From the NCBI GenBank assembly GCA_025462985.1, contig JAOAPP010000771.1, positions 1 to 13,647 on the forward strand: 13,647 bases of DNA, read 5' to 3'. The notes beneath the pieces are model-generated. The model did no database searches and was not told the DNA's origin. It was given only the letters and a program-made list of their open reading frames with translations. Positions 1 to 7,733 of this stretch are shown here, one piece after another (within the stretch, counting starts at the first letter, position 1; the number at the start of each line of letters is the position of its first letter). Both the position numbers and the translations under genes were made by a program. The stretch comes from Bryobacterales bacterium. Lineage in GTDB: Bacteria > Acidobacteriota > Terriglobia > Bryobacterales > Bryobacteraceae.

Positions 1-158
1 GAACGACGTTGTTCAGCATCGGCCACAGGGCGACGCTACGCCGCTTTCATGCCCGGCACCTATCGTTGCAAGTCAATGGGCACGGCCCTTCCGGCATAGT
101 GGAAGTTACCGCGTCGGACGACCATCATGCCACGGCCAGTTGGACAGGCATCCGGTGA
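1..158 (+). CDS. ABC transporter ATP-binding/permease protein, C-terminal end (5' truncated by window)
   Basis: Reading frame 3 is open from the left edge to a TGA at 156-158 and gives about 51 residues. They begin TTLFSIGHRATLRRFHARHL. The Ser-Ile-Gly-His-Arg segment fits the H-loop (switch histidine) at the end of an ABC ATPase domain, and the following Thr-Leu-x-x-Phe-His pattern is what I recall from SbmA/BacA/YddA-type ABC exporters (inner-membrane permease fused to the ATPase). After the H-loop there are about 30 further residues without recognisable motif. The gene converges with the efflux operon, stops facing each other about 100 bp apart. The Walker A, Walker B and signature motifs lie outside the window, so the family call rests on this short tail only. 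Confidence 0.55.
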   Translation, partial: TTLFSIGHRATLRRFHARHLSLQVNGHGPSGIVEVTASDDHHATASWTGIR

Positions 159-260
159 ACTGTTCACTCGACTCCGGTTACTGCACACATCCTCACTTCG
201 GCGCCTATGGCTGATTTCTGATCGCGCAGCGGACCCTCCGTCCAGTTAGAGAATGGCTCT
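159..260. other. Convergent intergenic region
   Basis: About 100 bp separate the stop of the plus-strand ABC gene end from the stop of the outer-membrane channel gene. A 13-bp dyad (GTGAAC-T-GTTCAC, 155-167) overlaps the ABC stop codon, and a small GGAC/GTCC dyad lies near 232-244. Neither is followed by a T-run on the appropriate strand, so no standard intrinsic terminator is evident. Confidence 0.4.
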
Positions 261-2234
261 TTACGACGCGTGCCCGTTGTGAGCTTTGTCCACGTTTACG
301 TTATAGTCCACAAGGATAGAGCCGACCGCTCTTTGGAGCGCAGCCTTAGCTTTCGCATAGACGCCAAGGGCGGTGACTTCCGATGATTTCGCTTGTGCAA
401 GATTTGCCTGGTATTGAATCAGCTCGTAAGCTGTCGCAACCCCGGCTTCGAATTTCGCTCTTTGGACGTCGAATGCCTGTTCCTGGAGCTTGCGAGCCTG
501 AAGTGCAGCCGAGTAACTCGCCTTTGCCTGTTGAAGAGCTATGTAGGCATTTCCTACCTGGAGACGAACCTGGCTCTTTAACTGTAGGAAGCGGGCTTCC
601 GTCTGCCGGTATTGAAGTTCATCGCGTGTCACATCTGCCTTTGCGATGCGATTCCGCAATGGAATAGCTAGCTGCACGCCCACCGAATAGTTAGGGAAGC
701 TGCGACTAAAAATCTGATTTAGGGCGGTACCGTATCCACCAAGCAGTTCCGCTGGAGGTGCCCCGATGCCGAGGACGGCATTGGGAATAAAGTTAGCATT
801 TGCACTACCGACGCCTCCGTTGTTCTGCATCGAAGCAACGAGGTTAAGTTGAGGCAGAAGCTCATTGCGCGAGCCTTTCAGGCTGAGCGTGGTGTTCTCT
901 TCCTGCTTTTCAGCGAGCGCAACGTCGGGGCGATCCTTGGATGCCTGATTGAGTAGGCTCGCAAGAGGCTCGGGAGTATCTTTCTCCGGCGACTCGATGG
1001 GAGTGATAGGCTCAATCGTCGCGGACGCGACTGCCGGGTCGGAAATGCCGCGCCGCGTCAGCACCTCTTTCAACAGAAGTTCCTGCTGGAGGACCATGCC
1101 CTGCTCATCGATGTACGCCTGGTTCGTGCTAGCGACGTTCGACATGGCGGAGGTTACCTCAACTGCGGCCTGCGTGCCCTGTTCGAATTCATTTTTTGTG
1201 TCTTGATAGAGGCGTTGTGCGGCATCAAACGATTCCTTTTTTACTGCGAGATCCTGTTTGAGGCTCACCAGGTCCCAGTAGAGGCGAATCAGATCTGAAA
1301 CGGTGCTGATCAATTGTTGCTGAAATACATCGTCCCCGATATTCAGCTCATTTTTTGCCATGCGGATGAATCTCTTGTTTAACCCAATACCGAAACCTCG
1401 CAGCAAGGGTTGGGTGAATGTCAAGTTCAGAGATGCTGTGCTGAACGGGTTTAAATTCAACCTATTGGAGGATTCACTTAACCAGTCGTTGTTGAACGTG
1501 ACATTCAGCAGCCCGCCTGTTGAAAAGCCCTGCTGATATCCGATGCTCTCCGTCAGGGAATGGAGGGAAAGAAAATTGGAACCAGTGCTAAAAGGATCAG
1601 GTTGAGGATAGATCTGCTGTGCCAGGTTGGCCTGCGCACTAACAGACGGATCATACTGCGGAATCGGTGGTCCAGTGGACAGGGGTGTAGCACTTAGCAC
1701 GGAAAGATCGGTCTGCGTCTGCGTAATTGTGGCGAGATCCGCTGCACTACTTGGCAACTGGAGCACGGGGGAGTACCCACCAACGGTCGTGAGCAGAGGC
1801 TCGCCTGGGCCACCTACTCCGGCCGGCAATTCTGCGACCGTGGTTGGCACGCCGCGTAGCAGCCCGCCTCCCTTTGCCCGCGTAACCTCCGTATCCGCGA
1901 ACTTGAGATCGTAGCGCTGCAGCTCAACATCAAAACTGTTTTCAATCGCCAGATCGATAGCATCTTCCAGGGTCAGAAAGAGCTTTCCATTGCGTAATAG
2001 ATGAGATAAAAAGTCCGAATTTCCAACACGCGAAGGTTTTACGAACGGAGCGCGGTACGGACCCAGCACCCAGTTTGCCGGCCCGGAGGCTCGCGGCTCC
2101 ACCTGGGCGGACTGGTCCATGGTCCCAGGTCTCGGAGGCACTGCTTGCGAGCGAGCGACGTCGCCGCCCGCCTGAAGCAGCACTAGAACGCCTACTGCGG
2201 CGCGCCGAAGAAAAATACAGATATAAGTCCGCAT
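261..2234 (-). CDS. TolC-family outer membrane efflux protein (outer-membrane channel of the RND pump)
   Basis: This is the outer-membrane component of the tripartite efflux system: a trimeric beta-barrel and alpha-barrel channel that takes substrates from the pump and adaptor to the outside. The start is an ATG at 2234 that overlaps the adaptor stop as TGATG; a GTG one codon earlier (2237) is also possible. Numbering from the GTG, a signal peptide covers residues 1-32 (basic MMRT and RR, then a hydrophobic run, SQA at the end). Two OEP repeats follow, about 88-395 and 425-640, with the typical TQPLLRGFG at 275-283 and PNYSVGVQLAIPLRNR at 515-530. Coiled-coil hairpin segments lie at about 300-395 and 535-640. 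At 658 residues it is longer than the usual 430-500. The excess is mainly a Gly/Pro/Thr-rich insertion at about 121-235, between the first OEP helix and the first barrel strands. It is the last gene of the operon and is translationally coupled to the adaptor. Confidence 0.93.
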   Translation of the reverse strand: MRTYICIFLRRAAVGVLVLLQAGGDVARSQAVPPRPGTMDQSAQVEPRASGPANWVLGPYRAPFVKPSRVGNSDFLSHLLRNGKLFLTLEDAIDLAIENSFDVELQRYDLKFADTEVTRAKGGGLLRGVPTTVAELPAGVGGPGEPLLTTVGGYSPVLQLPSSAADLATITQTQTDLSVLSATPLSTGPPIPQYDPSVSAQANLAQQIYPQPDPFSTGSNFLSLHSLTESIGYQQGFSTGGLLNVTFNNDWLSESSNRLNLNPFSTASLNLTFTQPLLRGFGIGLNKRFIRMAKNELNIGDDVFQQQLISTVSDLIRLYWDLVSLKQDLAVKKESFDAAQRLYQDTKNEFEQGTQAAVEVTSAMSNVASTNQAYIDEQGMVLQQELLLKEVLTRRGISDPAVASATIEPITPIESPEKDTPEPLASLLNQASKDRPDVALAEKQEENTTLSLKGSRNELLPQLNLVASMQNNGGVGSANANFIPNAVLGIGAPPAELLGGYGTALNQIFSRSFPNYSVGVQLAIPLRNRIAKADVTRDELQYRQTEARFLQLKSQVRLQVGNAYIALQQAKASYSAALQARKLQEQAFDVQRAKFEAGVATAYELIQYQANLAQAKSSEVTALGVYAKAKAALQRAVGSILVDYNVNVDKAHNGHAS

Positions 2235-3625
2235 CACTTCTTCTCTTGGGTAGCTCCACTGGAACGCGAAGGCTCAGCGCTCGACACTTCGGTTCCACTT
2301 GAGGCACCATGGCCGGCAGGCGACATACTGGCGGGCGCGTCCTTTACTAGAACCGGATTGACTTTTGCCCCCTCGACCACGCTGTCATTCGGGCTGACAA
2401 TGACCAGTTGCCCGGTTTTCAATCCAGAAAGTATTTCCAGGGAGGTGCCATAGTCGTGACCAAGAACAACGTTTTGGAAATGCACAGCGTGCTGGTCGTC
2501 TACGGTCGCCAGCAGAGTGCCTTTCGCCCGGAAAATCATAGATTCCTCCGGTACGATCATGGCCGTTACGGCCCTTGGCAGAGCAAAGTTCACGGTTGCG
2601 TACATGCCCGGCAGAAGAACGTCCCCCGGATTGCGCACATCAACCTCCGTCAGCAGAGTCCGTGTGTTCAGGTTTAGTGAGTCGGAAAAACGAGTCACCT
2701 TTCCTTCAAATGTCTGGTTAGGGTAGTCGACCACGGAAACCGCAGCAGAATCACCGACCTTGACGGAAGGCGTATGGAGTTGCGGCACATCAACATACGT
2801 GCGAAGAACATCATATTTCGCCACCCGGTACAGTAGCGTAGAGTTGGCAGTAATCAAGGTGCCAACATCCACATTGCGTTGCGTTACAACACCAGTGAAC
2901 GGCGCAGTCACACGCTCGAAGCTTTGCTGTTCCAGATAACGGCCCAGATTTGCCTGGTTCGACCCGACACTGTCTTTCGCGGCCGCCACATTGGCCGCCG
3001 CGACATTTACGGCGGCGGTTTGCGCGTTGTACGCAAACTGATAATTGTCGTTCGCTTGCTGCGATACAGCGCCGCGTTTCAGCAGGGTGGCCCATCTTTG
3101 TGCCGTTATGCTCGCCAACCCGGCGTTTGCCTTGGCTTCGTCGAGAGCGGCTTGTGCCTGCTGCAGGGTCGACTGGCTTTGCTGCAACATAGCCTTCGCC
3201 TGCTGCACCTGTTGGTCTAATGCAGGATCGCTAATCAGGGCTAGCAGTTGACCCTCATGGACTCGGTCACCGATGTCGACGAGTCTGGTCTTCAAATACC
3301 CGTCAACCTGCGCCAAAATAGGGGCCTCGGTTACAGGCGCCATCGTACCTGTAAGCTGTAACTTTACAGAAGCAGGCGAGGGTTGAGCCGGGATAACGAA
3401 CACGTTCGGAGGAGTCGCTGCACGTTGTTCTTTTTGCGCCGCCAGTTGGTTTTTCAGGCGGACACGGGGAATAATCGCGATCGCTAGTGCGATTAGCAGC
3501 GCTGCCGCAAGCATCACAAAAATGGCGAGCATGACCTTTCGTGACACGCGATGAGGCTGTGTCAAATGGCTTTGTGAGCCAGTGGCCGCTTCACTCGTGA
3601 ATTCTTTTGAGTTTTGTACCGTCAT
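2234..3625 (-). CDS. HlyD/AcrA-family RND efflux periplasmic adaptor (membrane fusion protein)
   Basis: The protein links the inner-membrane RND pump to the outer-membrane channel. Its 463 residues show a cytoplasmic N-terminus and one membrane anchor at about 30-52 (no lipobox Cys, so anchored by the helix and not by lipid). A first half lipoyl motif lies at about 98-135 (AQVDGYLKTRLVDIGDRVHE). An Ala/Gln-rich coiled-coil hairpin spans about 135-232, and the second lipoyl half at about 236-262 includes APFTGVVTQRNVDVGTLI. The beta-barrel is at about 270-350 (LLPGMYATV at 337-345), the membrane-proximal domain at about 353-428, and a Ser/Gly/Ala-rich tail of about 35 residues ends in EKK. ATG at 3625 is preceded by AGGAA at about 8 bp spacing. 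It lies 63 bp downstream of the permease stop, and its TGA overlaps the start of the channel gene. Confidence 0.94.
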   Translation of the reverse strand: MTVQNSKEFTSEAATGSQSHLTQPHRVSRKVMLAIFVMLAAALLIALAIAIIPRVRLKNQLAAQKEQRAATPPNVFVIPAQPSPASVKLQLTGTMAPVTEAPILAQVDGYLKTRLVDIGDRVHEGQLLALISDPALDQQVQQAKAMLQQSQSTLQQAQAALDEAKANAGLASITAQRWATLLKRGAVSQQANDNYQFAYNAQTAAVNVAAANVAAAKDSVGSNQANLGRYLEQQSFERVTAPFTGVVTQRNVDVGTLITANSTLLYRVAKYDVLRTYVDVPQLHTPSVKVGDSAAVSVVDYPNQTFEGKVTRFSDSLNLNTRTLLTEVDVRNPGDVLLPGMYATVNFALPRAVTAMIVPEESMIFRAKGTLLATVDDQHAVHFQNVVLGHDYGTSLEILSGLKTGQLVIVSPNDSVVEGAKVNPVLVKDAPASMSPAGHGASSGTEVSSAEPSRSSGATQEKK

Positions 3626-3688
3626 GGCAAGTTCCTACCGATCCCGAAAGGCGCGCCAAACGCGACTTGTGACTTTCGAATCCATTCT

Positions 3689-6600
3689 TCAGATTTCTGC
3701 GCCTTGCGTTTCAGCTTCGATTCTCTTTGAAAAATCTATTGGCGGTGTTTTTCGTAGATAGCTGTACATGACGGGAACAAAGAGAAGATTGGAAACCGTG
3801 ACAAACAGGAGACCGCCTATAACGGCTCGGCCGAGAGGCGCATTCTGTTCACCGCCACTGCCTAGCGCCAGTGACATTGGTAACATGCCGAGAATCATGG
3901 CGAGGGCGGTCATTATGACAGGCCGGATCCGAACATAGCCGGCGGAGAGCGCGGCCTCCAGGGGACTCTTCCCGTCTGTTTGCTCGTCGTTGGCGAAAGT
4001 AACAATCAAAATTGCATTGGCCGATGCCACGCCAATCGTTAAGATCGCGCCCATGAGCGCCGGGACGCTCAGGGTTGTCCTGGTAACAAACAGCATCCAC
4101 AGAACGCCGGCTAAAGCGGAGGGGATCGTCGTCAGAACAACGAGTGGGTCCACCCAAGACTGGAAATTCACCGCCATGAGTAAGTAGACAAACATCATCG
4201 CCGCGAGTATCCCGACACCAAGACGGAAAAAGGAATCATTCATCGTCTGGACCTGACCGCGCATGTGAATTGCCGAGCCGCCTGGCAGCTTCGGCTCATA
4301 TTTCCGGACGATCTTTTCAACGGCATCAGCCGTGCTTCCCAAATCGCGCCTGTCGACGCTGACATAGACGTCGACAACGGGAGCAATGTCGTAGTGATCA
4401 ACTACTTCCGCGGACTGGTTGCGTTTGGCGCTGGAGATGTTCTCCAGAAACTCGGTGGGATTTCTAACGGCATCTGGATTTCCGTAGCTGAGACCGTAAG
4501 CTGCCGGAGCTTGGCGGATCGGTGACGAAGTGAAAGGTGAATACGTTTGTCCCGATAGCCCACCGGCAGAAGAGGTGATTGGAGTCTGTTGCAGGGCAGC
4601 GAGCGAATCAATTCGATACTGCGGCGTCTGAACCAATATGCTGTAGCTGACGCCATTGGCAGGATCCACCCACTGATTCGGAGCAAGCGAGCCACTGGCG
4701 CTCAGAGAAACCAACATGTCACCAGCGACGTCCCGCTGTGTCAGACCGGCTAGTTGCGCCTTGAGACGGTCGACGCTGACGTCGATTTCTGGGTAATCGT
4801 TTGGCTGAAAAAGAGTTACGTCCACAGTTCCAGGTATGCGCGCAATTTCTTCCCGCATCTCTTGGGCGATTTCGTAATTCTTAACCATAGACTTGCCGGC
4901 GACCTGGACATCAATCGGCGCAGGAAGGCCGAAATTCAGAATCTGCGTGGTGATGTCGGCTGCCTGAAAGAAGGAGGTCGTGTTAGGAAATTCGTGGTGG
5001 AGCATCTCCCGAATCTGCCGGACGTAGTCAGCGGTTGGCCGGTGATTCGCTTTCAAGGCCACCAGGATGTCGCCGTCACCGTCACCAATCGTCGCCGTGT
5101 CGCTTGAGGCGAGATTGATGCCACTGGTGGGAAGGCCGAGGTTATCCAAAATTGTTGCCAGCTCGCTACTGGGAATAATGGTTCGAATTTCCTTCTCAAC
5201 ATTTCCAAAGAGCACCTCTGTTTCTTCGATTCTTGTGCCTGCGGGCGCCCGCAGGTGAAGGCGAATCTGGCCGGCATCAACGTAGGGAAAGAAGTCGCGA
5301 CCCACGAAAAATATCAAGAACAGCGACGCGACTACGAACGCAGCGAACGCGCCCGCACCAAGAAGCCGGTGATGAAGAATCCAGGCCAGCATTTCGCGAT
5401 ATTTTTCACGGAGATTTTCAAATCGTTCATCAAAGCTCCTGTGAATGCGCCAAATCCGTCCGTCCGTGGGAAGAATCGGGGCGTGCTCTCCCCTCTGAAT
5501 CCGAGGGACCTCCGGCTTCATTAGATAGTGCATCAGCGTCGGAACCAGCGTCCGGGTGAGAAAGTAGGACGTCAACATGGCGAACACAACCGCCATTGCC
5601 AGTGGCGTGAATAAGTATTTGGCCGCGCCCGTCAACAGCAGTACTGGCACAAACACGATGCAAATCGACAGCGTTGACACAAGTGTTGGTGTGGCAATCT
5701 GCGCGGCGCCGTCCAGGATGGCCCGTACGATGGGCTTGTTCATTGCAATATTTCTATTTGTGTTTTCGATTTCCACCGTTGCGTCATCCACAAGCATTCC
5801 GACCGCTAAAGCCAGCCCTCCAAGCGTCATTGTGTTGATCGTGTCGCCGAGGGAATTGAGAATAATGATGGAGGTAAGAATCGAAAGCGGTATGGAAATG
5901 CAAACAACGAGTGTGCTGCGGAGGCTTCCGAGGAATAACAGGATCATTAGACCGGTCAAACCACCGGCGATTGTCGCTTCGCGAACGACGTCATCCACGG
6001 CTGCGCGAACAAAGATGGATTGATCGAAAAGTGGGGTGATGCGCAAGGCCTTCGGCAGTCCCGCCAGGATGCGAGGAAGTGACTTTTTGACATCACTTAC
6101 GATTGAAAGCGTCGAGACTGGTCCGTTCTTGATAACTGTCAGAAGAGCACCCGCTATTCCGTCTTCACGAACAATGTTTGTTTGAACCTGAAAGCCGTCG
6201 CGGACGTGCCCAATGTCCTTCATGTAGACAGTGGCTCCATTGATGGTTTTCACGGGCATCATGTTGAATTCGTCGACTGCGCTGGGGCTGCTGTTTGTCC
6301 GAATCAATGCCTCCCTGGTTCCGATCTTCATCGTTCCCGCAGGTAGAATCGGGCTCTGTGCAGTAAGCGCGTTCGAAATATCGGCAGCCGAGACTTGGTA
6401 TGCATACATCGCACGCGGATCTGTGTCCATCATGATCGAGCGTGTCTTACCGCCATAAGGAAGCGGTATAGATGCTCCTGGAACGGTTGCGAGAGAGGTT
6501 CGAATGAAGTTCTGAGCGTAATCGGCGAGTTGGGTTTGTGTGAGACTCTTGCTGTTTATGCCAAGCTGAAGGATCGGCACACTGGACGCATCGTATTTGA

Positions 6601-6991
6601 GAATCTGCGGAGGGAAAGTGCCAGGCGGAAGGGTGCGCAGTATGGTTTGGACGATCGAAGTGATCTGCGCTATTGCCAAGTCCACAGTTACACTCGGCTG
6701 GAAGTAGACGCGGATGACGGCGTACCCGTTGTAAGAGCGGGACTCGATGTGCTCGATGCCGTTCACAGTCGTTGTCATGGCGCGTTCCGAAATGGTCACG
6801 ATTCGGTTCGCCATGTCGTCAGGCGCAAGTCCGTTGTAGTTCCAAACCACACTGACAACAGGGATATCGATTGCCGGGAAAATGTCCGTCGGCATCGTAA
6901 GAATGGAAGCGATTCCAAGGATCGCGATGAGAGCTGCCATCACCACGAAGGTGTAGGGACGCTGGAGCGCGATTCGAACAAGCCGCATCAT
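3689..6991 (-). CDS. RND-family efflux transporter permease (AcrB/HAE-like inner-membrane pump)
   Basis: This is the proton-driven inner-membrane pump of the tripartite system; its substrate cannot be read from the sequence. The 1100 residues have two homologous halves, each with one N-terminal TM helix, a large periplasmic porter/docking domain and a block of five TM helices. TM1 is at about 12-32 with the family-typical PTDIFPAIDIPVVSV. TM4 carries GMLVDDATVEIENTNRN with the proton-relay pair Asp402-Asp403. TM10 reads TIGVASANAILIVTFAND, with Ala991 where AcrB has Lys940. TM11 reads RIRPVIMTALAMILGMLP, keeping the counterparts of Arg971 (Arg1021) and Thr978 (Thr1028). A Ser/Pro/Gly/Gln-rich extra segment lies at about 803-868 in the second porter domain and accounts for the length above the usual 1030-1050. 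ATG at 6991 is directly followed by a second ATG; the upstream GGTGA is a weak, rather distant ribosome site. First gene of the operon. Confidence 0.95.
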   Translation of the reverse strand: MMRLVRIALQRPYTFVVMAALIAILGIASILTMPTDIFPAIDIPVVSVVWNYNGLAPDDMANRIVTISERAMTTTVNGIEHIESRSYNGYAVIRVYFQPSVTVDLAIAQITSIVQTILRTLPPGTFPPQILKYDASSVPILQLGINSKSLTQTQLADYAQNFIRTSLATVPGASIPLPYGGKTRSIMMDTDPRAMYAYQVSAADISNALTAQSPILPAGTMKIGTREALIRTNSSPSAVDEFNMMPVKTINGATVYMKDIGHVRDGFQVQTNIVREDGIAGALLTVIKNGPVSTLSIVSDVKKSLPRILAGLPKALRITPLFDQSIFVRAAVDDVVREATIAGGLTGLMILLFLGSLRSTLVVCISIPLSILTSIIILNSLGDTINTMTLGGLALAVGMLVDDATVEIENTNRNIAMNKPIVRAILDGAAQIATPTLVSTLSICIVFVPVLLLTGAAKYLFTPLAMAVVFAMLTSYFLTRTLVPTLMHYLMKPEVPRIQRGEHAPILPTDGRIWRIHRSFDERFENLREKYREMLAWILHHRLLGAGAFAAFVVASLFLIFFVGRDFFPYVDAGQIRLHLRAPAGTRIEETEVLFGNVEKEIRTIIPSSELATILDNLGLPTSGINLASSDTATIGDGDGDILVALKANHRPTADYVRQIREMLHHEFPNTTSFFQAADITTQILNFGLPAPIDVQVAGKSMVKNYEIAQEMREEIARIPGTVDVTLFQPNDYPEIDVSVDRLKAQLAGLTQRDVAGDMLVSLSASGSLAPNQWVDPANGVSYSILVQTPQYRIDSLAALQQTPITSSAGGLSGQTYSPFTSSPIRQAPAAYGLSYGNPDAVRNPTEFLENISSAKRNQSAEVVDHYDIAPVVDVYVSVDRRDLGSTADAVEKIVRKYEPKLPGGSAIHMRGQVQTMNDSFFRLGVGILAAMMFVYLLMAVNFQSWVDPLVVLTTIPSALAGVLWMLFVTRTTLSVPALMGAILTIGVASANAILIVTFANDEQTDGKSPLEAALSAGYVRIRPVIMTALAMILGMLPMSLALGSGGEQNAPLGRAVIGGLLFVTVSNLLFVPVMYSYLRKTPPIDFSKRIEAETQGAEI

Positions 6992-7112
6992 GGCAGTGAT
7001 GTCACCATCTGCAGGAGCGACCCGAGCAGGTCAAACGATTTCACGATTGGGATTGAGCAACTGAAGCTCCAAGCGTGCAACTCTCATTTCGAATGTTTTG
7101 ATTAGACGTTTA

Positions 7113-7130
7113 CTCGCCTAGCAAGGCGAG
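7113..7130. repeat. Perfect 7-bp inverted repeat with 4-nt loop, upstream of the RND operon
   Basis: CTCGCCT (7113-7119) and AGGCGAG (7124-7130) are perfect reverse complements around AGCA. The site lies about 120 bp upstream of the permease start. It lacks a T-run on either strand, so it is not a standard terminator. It could be an operator or an mRNA leader hairpin for the minus-strand operon. The inverted repeat is seen directly; its role is inferred. Confidence 0.4.
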
Positions 7131-7160
7131 ATGTCGACCTGTGTGACGTCCGGTAGTCAT

Positions 7161-7180
7161 CTTGACGGACGTGTATCAAG
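7161..7180. promoter_or_regulatory. Candidate operator: 20-bp interrupted palindrome CTTGA-N3-ACGT-N3-TCAAG
   Basis: CTTGACGGACGTGTATCAAG reads the same on both strands at 14 of 20 positions: 5-bp outer arms and an ACGT core. It sits about 170-190 bp upstream of the RND permease start in the only long non-coding leader of the operon. Such dyads are typical of dimeric regulators such as the TetR or MarR families, but no regulator gene adjoins it here and I see no convincing -35/-10 pair next to it. A functional site is an inference. Confidence 0.3.
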
Positions 7181-7733
7181 CTCCGAGCTTTTGGCCAAAG
7201 CGTGCCGCCAAGCGCTGAACTCCAGAGCACCTTGACCGCCGGCAAACATCGATGTTCACCTGATGACGTGGCCAAAGCCAACAACACTCCGGTGGCATCT
7301 ATGCCTGCCGAGTTAGCCGCGAACACTAAAAAACCAGCCGTCACTATGAAAGAACCTCACGTAGTGGCCATGAGCCAGGCTCATTTGAAAGCCCAGAAGC
7401 CGACTGGAGAGGAAGCTGAGATCGCGGAGGTGTTTGTTCCATCGAAATAGTCGCCAGGAGTGCAGGCCAACTGTCGTCCGCGATATTGCTCAGTGTGGGT
7501 GACCTTTGATGCTAAGTGGTGTCATTGGCTCCCTACCAACGCCGCTGCCCGCGAATGCTCCGTTGCCTTCTCCTCCAAACAATCCGCTGACCCCAAATGA
7601 GGCGTTTGCGGTTTGGAGTAAACTTCGGCCCGATAACGCATTGTGGGACGTGCCGAGTTTGTCGATGTTCGCGTCTCCGCGGACGTATCGCCTGATCGGG
7701 CGCATAGTGCGTTCTGTGCTTTTACAGGTTAGG
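7181..7733. other. Gene-poor stretch with only doubtful small ORFs
   Basis: About 550 bp contain no gene I can recognise on either strand. Two plus-strand ORFs are open here. One (7202-7450) is listed separately. The other opens at ATG 7509 after GGTGA, starts with a Pro/Leu-rich stretch (LPTPLPANAPLPSPPNNPL) and runs without a break into IS1380-like transposase sequence by about 7734, so it is probably a chance fusion of intergenic DNA with the relic. A minus-strand ORF (7490-7705) has a Gly-rich segment but no start signal or family resemblance. The stretch may be debris around the left side of the decayed insertion sequence. Confidence 0.45.
7202..7450 (+). CDS. Doubtful small hypothetical protein
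   Basis: An 82-codon ORF starts at GTG 7202 with no ribosome site; an internal ATG at 7301 (49 codons) follows a weak GGTGGC. The product is Ala/Lys/Pro-rich and hydrophilic, with MKEPHVVAMSQAHLKAQKP near the C-terminus. It has no signal peptide, membrane helix or motif known to me. The frame stays open upstream to a TGA near 7164, so it could be the tail of a truncated older gene. It lies divergent to the RND operon and upstream of the IS relic. I would not defend it as an expressed gene. Confidence 0.2.
   Translation: MPPSAELQSTLTAGKHRCSPDDVAKANNTPVASMPAELAANTKKPAVTMKEPHVVAMSQAHLKAQKPTGEEAEIAEVFVPSK

Noticed and set aside
155-167. GTGAAC-T-GTTCAC dyad as terminator between the convergent genes
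   Set aside because: The loop is too small when fully paired, the stem is weak and no T-run follows on either strand.
6395-7105. 236-codon plus-strand ORF opposite the 5' part of the RND permease gene
   Set aside because: It lies almost entirely antisense to a strongly conserved RND coding region, its product is Arg/Asp/His-rich with no family motif, and it has no ribosome site. It is a shadow of the codon pattern of the real gene.
7490-7705. Minus-strand ORF of 71 codons with a Gly-rich segment
   Set aside because: No start signal, no recognised motif, and it lies in a disordered stretch next to the IS relic; too little to call a gene.
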